Of a stretch of 64,000 bases of DNA, positions 34,201 through 46,095 are shown piece by piece (positions within the stretch are counted from its first letter, which is position 1; every line of letters starts with the position of its first letter). Origin of the DNA: Schistocerca nitens (taxonomy: Eukaryota; Arthropoda; Insecta; Orthoptera; Acrididae); assembly GCF_023898315.1 (NCBI RefSeq), contig NC_064619.1:301358150-301422149 (forward strand), given 5' to 3'. Position numbers and translations under genes: made by a program. The notes beneath the pieces are model-generated. The model worked only from the letters and a program-made list of their open reading frames with translations, did not search any database and had not been told where the DNA came from.

Positions 34201-35453
34201 ATGGTGTATTCGAACTCTGAAAAGGCGGAGATGACACTCATCTATGGCGAGTGTCGACGAAATGCAGCTGAAGCCTGCAGGGTGTATGCAGAACGGTACC
34301 CGGACAGAGAGCATCCAACGTGCCGCAGATTGCAAAACATCTACCGCCAACTGTATGCAACAGGTATGGTCGTAGCACGCAAACGGGTCCGTCACAGGAG
34401 AAGCGGGTGCAGTTGGTGTGTTAGCTGCTGTTGCCATCAACGCACACATGAGTACACGGGACATTGCGAGAGCCGGTGGACTGAGTCAAAGTAGTGTCAT
34501 GCGCATACTGCATCGTCACCGCTTTCACCCGTTTCATGTGTCGCTACAGCAGCAATTACATGGTGATGACTTTAATCATCGAGTGCAATTCTGTCAATGG
34601 GCATTAACAGAGAACGCGTTGCAGTTCTACCTGTTTACCGATGAAGCGGGTTTCACAAACCACTGGGCAGTGAATCTACGGAACATGCATTACTGGTCCG
34701 TGGACAATCCTCGCTGACTCAGACGGGTAGAGCGACAGCGACCGTGGACTGTAAATGTATGGTGCGGAATCATTGGCGACCACCTCATTGGTCCTCACTT
34801 CATTGCAGGGGCCCAAACAGCTGCAACATACATCGCGTTTCTACAGAATGATCTGCCAACGTTGCTCGAAAATGTCCCACTGGAAACACGTCGACTTATG
34901 TGGTATCAGCATGATGGTGCACTTGCACATTCCGCAATTAACACTAGGCTGACCCTTGACAGGATGTTCGACGGGCGTTTCATAGGACGTGGAGGACGCA
35001 TAAATTGGCCAGCCCGTTCTCCTGATCTTACACCTCTGGACTTCTTTCTGTGGGGTACGTTAAAGGAGAATGTGTACCGTGATGCCGGCCGCGGTGGTCT
35101 AGCGGTTCTAGGCGCTCAGTCCGGAGCCGCGCGACTCCTACGGTCGCAGGTTCGAATCCTGCCTCGGGCATGGATGTGTGTGATGTCCTTAGGTTAGTTA
35201 GGTTTAAGTAGTTCTAAGTTCTAGGGGACTTATGACCTCAGCAGTTGAGTCCCATAGTGCTCAGAGCCATTTGAACCATTTTTTTTTGTACCGTGATGTG
35301 CCTACAACCCCAGAGGATATGAAACAACGTATTGTGGCAGCCTGCGGCGACATTACACCAGATGTACTGCGGCGTGTACGACATTCATTACGCCAGAGAT
35401 TGCAATTGTGTGCAGCAAATGATGGCCACCACATTGAACATCTATTGGCCTGA
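34201..35453 (+). pseudogene. DUF4817 + DDE transposase, SINE-interrupted
   Basis: ATG at 34201 opens a DUF4817-like N-terminal module (MTLIYGECRRNAAEACRVYAERYP). A frameshift near 34400 leads to a helix-turn-helix part (MSTRDIARAGGLSQSSVMRIL) and FTDEAGFTNHW (first Asp). A stop follows at 34715, then QHDGALAHSA (second Asp, near 34913) and SPDLTPLDFFLWG (third Asp, near 35040). I count 41 residues between the last two Asp, as reported for the DD41D group. The SINE at 35085-35286 separates the last approximately 50 codons (to HIEHLLA). Inactive. Confidence 0.9.
35085..35286 (+). mobile_element. SINE family A inside DD41D element
   Basis: Head CCGGCCGCGGTGGTCTAGCG, B box GGTTCGAATCC, standard body and a 3' T-run. 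The duplication TGTACCGTGATG is at 35073-35084 and 35287-35298. It is the innermost layer of a three-level nest and interrupts the transposase. Confidence 0.96.
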
Positions 35454-36092
35454 CATGTCGGGACACACTCTATTCCACTCCGTAATTGAAAACGGAAACC
35501 ACGTGTGTACGTGTACCTCAACCCTCATGGTAATGTACATGTGCGTCAGTGAAAAAGACCAATAAAAAAGTATTAGCATGTGGACGTAATGTGCTGTTCC
35601 AGTCTCTTCTGTACCTAAGGTCCATCACCGTTCCCTTTGGACCCCTACGTAATTCGGTGCTCTCCGATACACACGATCGAACAGCGGAGGAGTGGTACTC
35701 AAGCGTCAACTTTAGGTTACAATATCTCCGGATGTAATTAACATTTTACAATGCAACAAACGGCACTGATTACGTTTTTGTTTATATGTTCAGATGTGCT
35801 AACAAAACTAACGGGGTTCCACTTAAAAAAACGTAGGTTTGTGTTAAAAAACATACTTCCGTGCATTTTTTTATGGTTTGTATTAACCAATTACACTAGC
35901 CCCTCTCCTCACGTTCGGTCTGTCGAATCGATTCGTCAGTATTTGATGTGGTTTACGAAATATATCCAGCGGTAATGTTAGGTGACTCACCCTGTATAGT
36001 CGATGCCGAGCGCAGCACCGTATTCTGCCCGTTTACATACCTCTGTATTTGAATACGCATGCCTACACCAGTTTCTTTGGCGCTTCAGTGTA

Positions 36093-36833
36093 ATACGTGA
36101 ACTGGGATGGAATTGCCCATTGGGAGCCTACTAGGTAAATCATTACCTCATTACCCCTTCTCATAAACAAATAAAATATAGTATTGTACTCAGTGAAGTA
36201 ATATTTTTGGAAAGACAACATTTTAGTTTCTGTCTGTTACCTTTACTTAAAAATGAATATAAATGTTTACACTTACATGTCCATACATTTTCATGAATTT
36301 GCGAAATTGTAAGGATAGCCATAGCTTATTGTTCGGCTAGTTCGTAGTTTCTCGTGTCTTCCTTGCAATCGCGCAACACCCACGCGATGTGTTCCTTCAG
36401 ACCCATGCGAGAGAGATGCGTTTGTTCAAATTTTCAATATAGAACAGATGCAAAATTTTGAGGCCGACGAAACAGATGTCGTCTCTCCTGTCTTATGACT
36501 GCAGGAGGTGTCTGGCACCAATGAAAGATTCGTCTTGTTGATTGGTCCTTTCGCCCCCTTCAAGTTCTTCCGGTCTCTGGGCGCGGAGGCGATGCAGGTT
36601 GGATTTCGTACAGAGTTAGTCAGTCGTAGAAGAGTTGCTGAGCTGGTGTGCACTGAGTATGACGTGTCTCTTCTGGGCGGACTTAGACGGCGATTTTGGA
36701 CGGAATTAGTTCAGATTTCTCGATTTAACTTTCGGTAATTTCAAAGTCAACTATCAGAAGTATTACACGGTTCTCCCGATCGATAATTTTGCTAGAATTT
36801 AACTAGATTCACATAGGGTATAACTTGTTCCTC
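36093..36833. other. No gene recognised
   Basis: AT-rich spacer. The two overlapping antisense ORFs of about 75 codons near 36430-36740 have no recognisable motif. Confidence 0.4.
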
Positions 36834-36843
36834 AACCGGTCAC

Positions 36844-37037
36844 CGCCGGCCGCGGTGGTCTAGCGGTTCTGGCGCTGCAGTCCGGAACCGCGGGACTGCT
36901 ACGGTCGCAGGTTCGAATCCTGCCTCGGGCATGGGTGTGTGTGATGTCCTTAGGTTGGTTAGGTTTAAGTAGTTCTAAGTTCTAGGGGACTTATGACCTA
37001 AGATGTTGAGTCGCATAGTGCTCAGAGCCATTTTTTG
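36844..37037 (+). mobile_element. SINE family A
   Basis: Head GCCGGCCGCGGTGGTCTAGC, B box GGTTCGAATCC, and a tail ending CAGAGCCATTTTTTG. Duplication AACCGGTCAC at 36834-36843 and 37038-37047. Confidence 0.95.
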
Positions 37038-37055
37038 AACCGGTCACGATTCACG

Positions 37056-37445
37056 TCATGCATCGAGATCGTGACTGAGTTTCGTATCTTTTTTTGCTGT
37101 GAGACTTAGGTCAGCTTTGACGACTCTTGACAGATAATAGCGTCCATTATCTTTGATTATTCTGTAACTGTGAGTCATTGCATTCAACACACGAGGGTCC
37201 ATCTTGCGTCCCTGAGTCAACCCACTAATGTGCTGCGCTCCTTGGATCGCCTTAGTTCCTCTATTCGTACTACCTTTGTGTCCAGGAATTCCACGTCCCA
37301 CCATGGCCCTGGGAATCTTCTTAGCACAACTACAGCATTCCCTCTTCCTCAAGGAGCTTTCAGAAGTTAACTGGAAGTAGTTATCGTCAGTGAAACAGAG
37401 CTCGACTCCATTTGTTTTAGTGGGAACCCTCATTTCCATCTCCAT
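37056..37445 (-). other. Unrecognised 129-codon open frame
   Basis: An open minus-strand frame whose translation has a protein-like, mixed composition (for example ECCSCAKKIPRAMVGRG and SYRIIKDNGRYYLSRV). It has a CxxC pair but no family I can name. It abuts the SINE target duplication. It may be a remnant exon or a piece of an unknown mobile element, or chance. Confidence 0.25.
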
Positions 37446-38909
37446 ACTCGAGTTATACGAGAAAAAGATTAATTACTTTGTGCTCAAACATTTTTTTCGA
37501 CTCACACTCAGAGCTGAAGTTACAAAGCTGATCGCACGTACAGATGCTAAGTGATACATTGTTTAATTTCGTAAGGTAAAGCGAAGAGCTTGGAAATTCA
37601 AAGAAGCGCAAGGGGGTCGCAACCTGTTGATCAGGAACGATACGCCGCTACATCTCTTGCACATCCCGATCAAGTTCCAACATAAAAATGTTATGCGACA
37701 AGAGATATCGAGTCCATTCCTCTAGGGAGAGAACCGCCGCTGCCATTTATCGTCCTCGGATAGAGGAATACGTTGAGGCGTATTAATCGTTTTTGTTTTC
37801 CTGCCTGTTTCACTTTATTAACATCAGGGATTTAATGTACGAACATTTATCTCCAGTTCCTCTTATTTCAGAAATTGCGTTCTGCAGTGTTTTATTAGCC
37901 AATGGAACTCATCTACAGAGGATCATAATTAATCTGCTTTTAGTCTGTACTATGGGGACTGTACAATAAATTTCTATTCAAATAACGTTCATCAGCGTTA
38001 CGTTCCGAAAAAAAAAAAAAACATATTGGAAGCAGTGACGAAAAGGAAGTCATGTAGAGGAAAAGAGAAATAGTAGCTTTCTCCCATGTTCCAGTCGTAG
38101 TTAATTTCAATTTACTGCCTACCGCCACAGTCGATTCGGGAAACAAGCGAATTTACGACTGTAATTCCAAACCAGACGCCAGACTGCAAAAAATTCCTGT
38201 ACTGTCCTCAAATGCTTTGCTTCAAAACAAATACGCAGCAGAAAGAGAGAGAAACAATAAATTTTAAATACAGAATAATCACACAGTATTAATATTTAAG
38301 TCTCATTTCACTGACATTAAACTAAACAATGTCCGCTTTGAGATGAGTTTCTAAATCAAAGCGGTACACTAAATTGTACAACAAATATTAAGTAGGCTTC
38401 ATCGAAACTATCGAACAAAGCATTTGACAGACTTCAGTTCCCGTACTTCCTCACAACTTTGGAACGTTCAAGTCCAATTTTCATTCTAAATCTTTCTTCA
38501 GCAAAAGTTGTGTGCATGTTAAATAGACCACATTCCACAGAATGTTGATAGATATGCGATTTTCAACACCTTTTTCTTGCAATTACTTCAAGAAATATGA
38601 TTAATGGCAAAACTCCTTGCTAGATTTAATTTGCTGCTATAAAAAAATCTATGCACACGTTAAAAAATCTGAACTGTCTCGAAAAATTTATAATAGTTTG
38701 TTTATTCAGAGATGTGGAAATAATTGGAAGCACCTTTTGCGAAACTGATGATGAAATACTTACCACACCTTCGACTTGAGGATGTAAGAGACAGTATACG
38801 ATCGCGTTAAGAACTGATACATTAGAATGCAAGAATTAAGATGTGCGTGCATATTACTACCCATTGTTTGGTTCGTTTGATTTAAAAGTCATAAGACTAC
38901 CGGTAGAAA
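37446..38909. other. No gene recognised
   Basis: AT-rich sequence with an A-run near 38010. No ORF over 70 codons and no repeat motif known to me. Confidence 0.45.
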
Positions 38910-38911
38910 TA

Positions 38912-40226
38912 CGAGGTGCATTCAAGTTCTAAGGCCGATTTTTTTTCTAATTAACTACTCACCCGAAATCGATGAAACTGGCGTTACTTCTAGACGTAAT
39001 CGCCCTGCAGACGTACACATTTTTCACAACGCTGACGCCATGATTCCATAGCAGCGGCGAAGGCTTCTTTAGGAGTCTGTTTAGACCACTGGAAAATCGC
39101 TGAGGCAATAGCAGCACGGCTGGTTAATGTGCGGCCACGGAGAGTGTCTTTCATTGTTGGAAAAAGCCAAAAGTCACTAGGAGCCAGGTCAGGTGAGTAG
39201 GGAGCATGAGGAATCACTTCAAAGTTGTTATCACGAAGAAACTGTTGCGTAACGCTAGCTCCATGTGTGGGTGCGTGATCTTGGTGAAACAGCACACGCG
39301 CAGCCCTTCCCGGACGTTTTTGTTGCAGTGCAGGAAGGAATTTGTTCTTCAAAACATTTTCGTAGGATGCACCTGTTACCGTAGTGCCCTTTGGAACGCA
39401 ATTGGTAAGGAATACGCCCTCGCTGCACCAGAACATGGGCACCACCATTTTTTCATCACTGGCGGTTACCCGAAATTTTTTTGGTGGCGGTGAATCTGTG
39501 TGCTTCCAATGAGCTGATTGGCGCTTTGTTTCTGGATTGAAAAATGGCATCCATGTCTCATCCATTGTCACAACCGACGAAAAGAAAGTCCCATTCATGC
39601 TGTCGTTGCGCGTCAACATTGCTTGGCAACATGCCACACGGCAGCCATGTGGTCGTCCGTCAGCATTCGTGGCACCCAGCTGGATGACACTTTTCGCATT
39701 TTCAGGTCGTCATGCAGGATTGTGTGCACAGAACCCACAGAAATGCCAACTCTGGAGGCGATCTGTTCAACAGTCATTCGGCGATCCCCCAAAACAATTC
39801 TCTCCACTTTCTCGATCATATCGTCAGACCGGCTTGTGCGAGCCCGAGGTTGTTTCGGTTTGTTGTCACACAATGTTCTGCCTTCATTAAACTGCCGCAC
39901 CCACGAACGCACTTTCGACACATCCATAACTCCATCACCACATGTCTCCTTCAACTGTCGATGAATGTCAATTGGTTTCACACCACGAAAATTCAGAAAA
40001 CGAATGATTGCACGCTGTTCAAGTAAGGAAAACGTCGCCATTTTAAGTATTTAAAATAGTTCTCATTCTCGCCGCTGGCGGTAAAATTCCATCTGCCGTA
40101 AGGTGCTGCCATCTCTGGGACGTATTGACAATGAACGCGGCCTCATTTTAAAACAATGCGCATGTTTCTATCTCTTTCCAGTCCGGAGAAAAACAATCGG
40201 AGGCCTTAGAACTTGAATGCACCTCG
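38912..40226 (-). mobile_element. mariner element (DD34D), complete ends
   Basis: About 1.3 kb between TA 38910-38911 and TA 40227-40228. The ends read CGAGGTGCATTCAAGTTCTA from both sides, continuing imperfectly through AAGGCC and CCGATT. The size and single transposase are standard for mariner. Confidence 0.95.
38990..40041 (-). pseudogene. mariner transposase, single frameshift
   Basis: Two overlapping frames cover an expected protein of about 350 residues. 40041-39613 has the N-terminal HTH (LEQRAIIRFLNFRGVKPIDIHRQL, then VRSWVRQFNEGR). 39637-38990 has TMDETWMPFFNPETK (first Asp), LFHQDHAPTHGA (second Asp) and YSPDLAPSDFWLF (third Asp). I count 34 residues between the last two Asp, the canonical mariner DD34D. 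One frame break near 39615-39635 is the only major lesion. Start ATG at 40041 (MATFSLLEQ). Confidence 0.94.
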
Positions 40227-40395
40227 TACATACATACCTTACTACATCCAAGCTGTGATCATTTCGTCATCTACGAGGAAACTGTGTCATGGCAGCTCAG
40301 TACAGACTAAACTATGGCGGAAGAATGTGTAAACACAACACCTACGTGACACTTGTCTATGAAACTGCTTATAGCACCTTTGGTTGTTCACACAC

Positions 40396-40830
40396 AGCCG
40401 GCATGGATTCAGAAAATACCGTTCTTGTGAAATATAAATATCTCTCTATTTATGCGAATTAATGAGTGCTGTCCGCAGGGGATCTCAAGCTGATTCCATA
40501 TTTCTGGATTTCTAGAAGGCGTTCAACATCATTCCATGTTGTTGGAGGAAAAAACAGGCAATGCAAACAACACCAAATGTAATATAAACGTGAAAAGCTG
40601 CCGAAAGATGGATGCGTCGGTTCTGAACCGTTATCTGAGTAAATGACTATCATTAGTAACAGTAGCTGGTTTCTCTTTTCTTCTTTGCAAGATTGAAAGT
40701 GTAAAAACTTTATTGGCACTCAGAGAATAAATACTCTACTGCCCTAATTAGCCTCTTTTTGTGGTGACGCAGTGAGCAGCATAATTCAGTGGATATCAGA
40801 ATACCTTCTCATTTTTGGATACATCAGTTA
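40396..40830 (+). pseudogene. LINE reverse-transcriptase fragment (CR1/Jockey-like)
   Basis: The plus strand near 40400-40425 encodes a GFRKYRSCE-type segment and near 40500-40525 an IPYFWIF-KAFNIIP block, with a stop where the family usually has Gln. This is the FLDFQKAFDTVP motif of CR1/Jockey-like RTs. AVSSIIQWISEYL follows near 40770. Badly decayed; the boundaries are approximate. Confidence 0.5.
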
Positions 40831-42660
40831 CGTGCACACAGAGGTAACTTGCTTTTTCTTTCGTCTGGAACGTGTCAGGTTTGGCACTTAGAATGTTGCC
40901 AGTTCCACTCTTCCGTTGATTTTAATGAAAGTGAAACGTAGGTGGATGGGCCACATGAATGAATGGTAGATGAACCTACCAACTTTGCTGCTAGATTCCA
41001 AGAGACAAGTTAGAACCGAAATGCCAATCGAATAGGAAGAGGGTACATGACACTTCAAAACTTACAGTAGCAACATCGACGCATACAGCTCACTTCTAGA
41101 ATGGGTGTAAAAGTCTTGAGGTGGACCTTACCCAGTTGCGGATGGCAAACTGCTGATAATGGCGAACGGTAGACCACGATGGGATTATTTAATGTAGCAT
41201 CCATGAAGTATTGTGTTTGGTTTTTAATCTGTCCATTACGCCACATCTGTCTTCTTCTCTTTTAGTACTTACATGTAAGTTTCGTACTTTCCTGAAGACG
41301 TTAGTCTATTATGTAGTAAACAGATAGTGTGATTTAATATCAGCTGTTTTGGTAGTCAAACAATAATGATAAATAATATTAGGTAGTAGTTAATCTCAAT
41401 TCGTGTGTAAACATTAAGCTTACATGTACCTATTCTAGCCATGGAGACGAATGCATTGTGAATGCGTCTGAATAATTATTTTTCTGCTCACCTATATCCC
41501 TCAAAACCCTGGTACTTTCTATTTATCTTCTTTGATGGTCTCACTGTAGCAGTCTCTACGTGCTTTCTTTTCTGCCGCTGTCACACTTCTGTTGCAGGCA
41601 ACTCTAATGTAGCCTAATTTAAAGAACAGATTTTACGTAAGTTCATTACATCCAAAATTAGTATTGCTTTCTGTTGATTTCTCCCCTTTTTTGGTAAATT
41701 TTCTCCATTTCTTCTCGTATGTTATTTGTTGTTGACTTCTCCTTGTTCTATGGTTATTCTCCTTCTGTTCTTCTCACATATCATTAACTGATTAACTGTG
41801 TTAAGTCTTTGTTATACTGTAGTTAACCACTTCTGCTACTAGTTAACTACTCTAATTTCAAGAGGGTTAAGTAATTTTTCCCCAATATTGCTTAGCCTCA
41901 AGTCAAATCAAATAAAACCATCGGTTTCGTGACTGCAGAAGGTAACAGTACCAACAATCTTAACGAGCAAAGTAAAAATACCGGACGAAAGCAGATATGC
42001 CCGACTCGTTGAACATGACGGATATGGTTTAATTGAGCGATGAGCTGTCACGTTCTCCCTTACGATCTATAATGACATTTGCATGACATGAACACTGGTG
42101 TGTGACAGCCTACAGTGATCGAACAGGTGAACTTTGCGTTGCAATCACTGTTTTGCAGATCATAACCAGATGACAGGAATCTACCTTTGAGCAATTTTTC
42201 CCAAAGCTTAATTTTCGCTGCAGGTGAAGATGAAGTGTAATTTGGACCGTCTCGAAATTTATTCTTTGCTAATGTGGGAAAATTTTGGCAGAGTGTAAAG
42301 AAGAAATACACTTGGTTCTCACAGATTTTGTGGATGCGTTTAATGAATTTAAGAAAAGCTTTGGAACATGATCAAACACAGGTAATAATTAATGTGATAG
42401 ATATTAATGGAATATTAACAAGTTTACCATCAGTAAATAAAGGCATCGTAGCCCTTCTATCATTTTTCAATGATAATATTCACGATGCTCTTTCTTCCTC
42501 TGATTTTTCCAATGATAATATTCACGATGCTATGTACAGATGTTACTTTATAATTTTCACAGGATTTCAAGAACTTAATAACTCATTACTCTTTAACCCA
42601 CACTACGCTGAAAACCTCTTACTGTGTTTTAGAAGATAAAAGTACCGTATGTTTAGGGTT
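40831..42660. other. No gene recognised
   Basis: About 1.8 kb of AT-rich DNA. A 121-codon open frame (42274-42639) is low in motif content and spans a 22-bp direct repeat (CAATGATAATATTCACGATG plus CT) at 42468-42489 and 42510-42531. Confidence 0.4.
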
Positions 42661-42674
42661 TAACATCCTGACAA

Positions 42675-42860
42675 GAATGTGTTCATTAAAGACGGGGAAA
42701 ACACTCACCATCGACAAGGATGGTGATCAAAGTCAACAGTGTCCTTTTCAAAGGAACTATCCCAGCATTTGCTTTGTGCGATGAACGGAAACTACGGACC
42801 ATATATTCAGGTACTCAAACGGGGATCTGAACCGCGGTCCTCCAGATTGTCAGTCAACTG
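42675..42860 (-). mobile_element. SINE family E, old copy
   Basis: Contains AAAGGAACTATCCCAGCATT and, further on, GGGGATCTGAACCGCGGTCC. These line up with the family E sequence at 5720-5932 with many substitutions. Its edges are indistinct. Confidence 0.5.
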
Positions 42861-43022
42861 TCTTATTTCAAAGCACTCGGGAAAGGGCTCCATCTATCTA
42901 TCTAATTATGACCCTAGTGACGCGGGCCCCATGTAGTATACATGCGGTAGCATAGTGAAATCGGTTATCTAACTGAGATCAGTATGAGCCCAATGTTTAC
43001 CATATGTAAAATGCGCTTGAAA

Positions 43023-43222
43023 AAAATGGTTCAGATGGCTCTGTGCACTATGGGACTTAACATCTGAGGTCATCAGTCCCCTAGGACTTAGAACTATTTA
43101 AACCTAACTAACCTAAGGACATCACACACATCCACGTCCGCGGCAGGATTCGAACCTGCGACCGTAGTGGTCGCGCGGTGCCACACTGAAGCGCCTAGAA
43201 CCGCTCGGCCACAATGGCCGGC
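43023..43222 (-). mobile_element. SINE family A, older copy
   Basis: On the minus strand the head is GCCGGCCATTGTGGCCGAGC, the B box GGTTCGAATCC and the body GATGTCCTTAGGTTAGTTAG. The flanking duplication is imperfect (TAAAATGCGCTTG against TAAAAATGTGGTTG), which suggests an older insertion. Confidence 0.92.
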
Positions 43223-43429
43223 ATAAAAATGTGGTTGCATGTCAAGCATACCTGTAGGTGCAGAGTGTGAGCATATCATACTCGCAACAGCATGTCTCAC
43301 TATTTATTTCTTGAACAATGTACGTCTCTTAATGTTGCACATATATAATGTTGCATAACGGCATTGCACCAGCGAAATCTATCACCGCTGACAACTGTAC
43401 AAATTAAAGTAACTGATGACCCTAAATAT

Positions 43430-44790
43430 GCAATGGACTACTGTGAAGCGAGAATATTGACACTATAAGGCTTCAGCAAAGCTTTTGATACTGTCCACTT
43501 TGACATATTGCTGAGAAGAATGCTACCACAAAGTTTTTCGCGTAGTAAACTGGAGTGGTTTGAAAGCTTGCTATTTGAAAAACAGTCAGCAGAGTGTTTT
43601 CTGCAGGAATACAAAGACCTCGTTGGAGCATTTTCTCTCAGGAGTTCCAGAGGGGTCACTCTTAGGTCCACTTTTCTTTTCCTTGTATTTCAACGATATT
43701 TCGTCGGTTCGCTCCTCCTCTAAATATAATTTCCATGCCGACAATCCTTAGCTCTACGGAAACGTCACACCTGAAGATATCAATACTGCGATCTTCCGGA
43801 TGAATGATGATCTGTCTTCAATGATAACACGGGCTCAAAACCTGAGACTTAAACTAAACGCAAAAAAGTCACAGGTAAGGTTAGCAAACCATCAGAAATT
43901 ATAGAGTTCAGAAGTTCGCAAACAACTGTTCCCATTCTGACTGACATCAGAAAACAGTGAAGAACTTGGTTGTAATTTTGGATGAACATCTAAACTGGGC
44001 AGACTTTCACTTACCACTACGCCCCCAGAAAGATTCGGGAGATATTTCAACTGGATGCGAAGCGTAAACTCGTGCAATCACTCGTTCTACAGAGCCTCCA
44101 CTATTATGAGGTGATTCGGCACGTCACGAAAGCACCTCACTATATCGCATCAGAGTTTACATACGTTTCATCCGATTACAATCGAAATATGACGTCCAAT
44201 TTATTTAGTGTCCCAGCTGATCCCATTCACAAAACAACAATGTTCGCAAACTTCTTCGCTGTTGCTGCTGTCCGCCTGTGGATCAAGCTGTCCTGTACTT
44301 TGTTAATTCGATACCTTCTTGCATTTAAGAAGGAGACGCTCTTTCTTCTCTCACCCTCATATCGTTTCCCCAAAAATTAACGTACATGGTCAACTGTTCC
44401 TCCGCTAAATAGTGAAGCCAATGCTCTTACCTTCTTCCAGTTAAGCTTCTTTCTCCTTTTCTTTCTCTATGAGTCTCGCCAATTTATCTTCTCTTATACT
44501 AATTAACTGTGTTATCAGACACCTCTTTTTCTCCGCTTTCCACCCATTTCTCTCATGCCGAATGCTACAAGCGCTCTTAATTGAAATCTACCTTCCCGCA
44601 ATTTTAATTAATGTTGTACTTATCATGTACGAACATAAACAGTGTTCTGTGATTTTTTTCAATTTTTAATTTCTAAATGTATTACATGCTTTTCTTAATA
44701 TATGTAACGTAATGGAGATGCTTTGTTAGATGTAAGATATGGCCTGATGGCCCAAATTACGACAGGTTAAATAAATCAAATATAAAAAAT
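43430..44790 (+). pseudogene. LINE fragment: RT C-terminal half and 3' UTR
   Basis: From about 43465 the plus strand encodes, across frames, FSKAFDTVHFDILLRRM, then GVPEGSLLGPLFFSLYFNDIS (43640-43700). A degenerate HADNPQLYG follows where the FADD box should be, then INTAIFRMNDDLSSMI and LRLKLNAKKSQ. A downstream open frame (44072-44380) has the C-terminal SNLFSVPADPIHKTTMF and AAVRLWIKL pieces. The 3' region ends with AGGTTAAATAAATCAAAT near 44765-44785. The pattern suits the CR1/Jockey group. 5'-truncated and frameshifted. Confidence 0.7.
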
Positions 44791-45191
44791 ATGAATTATC
44801 TTTACAGCTTGTGTGTGTTATTGTCCAGTGTCCCTCTTCTCCGCGGATTAATTATTCGTTCTTTGGTAAGTACCGTATCATTCAGTATTGACAATCATCA
44901 AATATTTACCAATAACAGTAAAAACTATCAGTTAGCGGCATTTTCTCTGACATTTAGCAGCTTTTGTCAACTTCTTATATTGTCGACATTGCACTTAATT
45001 GTAAACTTTGATGGCCATTCAGTACGTGGAATTATTGATATGATGCGTGGATGTTCTTGTATGGTTGTGCTGATGTGAAACTGTCTGTCGTTGCCGAATT
45101 TACTGGAGCAACCTTGTTCTGTGGTGTTCATTTGCCTCGTTTCTAGTTGCATTACAAGACATAGTGTTGGTATGACCTATGTATGACCTGT
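44791..45191. other. No gene recognised
   Basis: AT-rich spacer between two LINE fragments. Confidence 0.35.
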
Positions 45192-46095
45192 TAATTTATT
45201 TATTTTCAAACTTTTATTCAACAGTACGCAGATTCATTAAATCATAAGACAACAAAAATACAAATAATACAAATGGAGGGTTATTACATTGTTAACACAA
45301 AAAAAATGTTGTTGTGACAGTCTTTCCACGACAAAGATACATAATTTCTGTTAAATTATCCTGACGGGGAAGTTGTTGCACCACTTCCCGTATTTTCGTT
45401 TATTGCTTAATATTCTGCGTTGTTCAGTGACGCAATACTTATATTCTTGGTGTGTAGTAGGCACATTTGCCGATGAGCCAAATGTAACTTGTTTCTCGCC
45501 TCTGCGAATAGTCTCCAATTCGGTTTTCTAATTTGTTGCACAGTTATGGCGTTCTCACTAGTTCTATCAATGATCGCAAATGTTTGTCTAGTCCACGTCC
45601 AAATCCTCGTCTGATCCCGGCAACTAAAGGTACGTGGTAGTGTTTCGATTAGTTGGCGTTTCATGTGCTGCCCCAAAGTCGTAAGTTTTACTTCGTGTGG
45701 CCTTTCTCCTGTAGATACGACCTCATTTACTGAGTCATACCACACTGCTCTAACACCGATATTTAGATTTTCATTATTTATTCTGTGCCAGACATTCTTC
45801 CAATTTATGTATGGATACTTGCGATCAATTGGGTTCCGTGTGAATTCCAGTGTGAGCATAGTGTATAGTTCGGCCGTAGTGATAGGACATGGTGGGAGTT
45901 CATCGCTTGCACATAACTTAATTGTTAGTAGTATTCGCTTACATGGTGCAGTTCTGAAAAGATAGTGGCAAGATTTATTGGAATGATGTAGCGGCTCAAG
46001 AAAGGTAAACATTTGGCTCATCAATGCCGTTGGATTGCTGTGCATAATTTTGGGAGTCAAAGGAATTATTACATATCGATTTGTCGTTAAGCGTA
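45192..46095 (-). pseudogene. LINE C-terminal fragment with Trp-rich zinc-knuckle-like region
   Basis: The minus-strand frame from about 46090 to 45407 includes YINWKNVWHRINNENLNIGVRAVWYDSVNEVVSTGERPHEV and later RIWTWTRQTFAIIDRT. This is the layout of the region after the RT in some LINE ORF2s (a W...W...PT-RL...IW-WTR arrangement, known to me from memory), with the Cys residues largely lost. A T-rich stretch at 45190-45200 may mark the poly-A end. A truncated Tc1 interrupts it, and the upstream part resumes at 46787-46945 (RRVIFNPATVKG). Clade undetermined. Confidence 0.45.

Larger units (their letters stand above)
33648..35994 (+). mobile_element. DD41D-type IS630-Tc1-mariner element with ~300-bp TIRs
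   Basis: Left end TCAGGATGAGTCACCTAACG and right end GTTAGGTGACTCACCCTG are inverted. The similarity continues inward for roughly 290-300 bp on each side (33648-33945 and 35700-35994), with a few substitutions. TA 33646-33647 and TA 35995-35996 flank it. The transposase (34201-35453) and a SINE lie inside. It is inserted in the Tc1 at 32543-36090. The long inverted repeats are unusual next to the short ends of the Tc1 copies. Confidence 0.92.
32543..36090 (-). mobile_element. Tc1 element split by a nested transposon
   Basis: Ends read GACTGAAGAGCAAAACAAACTGG at the left (after TA 32541-32542) and, reversed, CACTGAAGCGCCAAAGAAAC at the right (before TA 36091-36092). The left part is 32543-33647 and the right part 35995-36090. 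The DD41D element at 33648-35994 sits in a TTATATAG-like target between them. Without the insertion the element would be about 1.2 kb. Confidence 0.9.

Noticed and set aside
42468-42531. Tandem or CRISPR-like repeat array
   Set aside because: Only two 22-bp units are present; no array.
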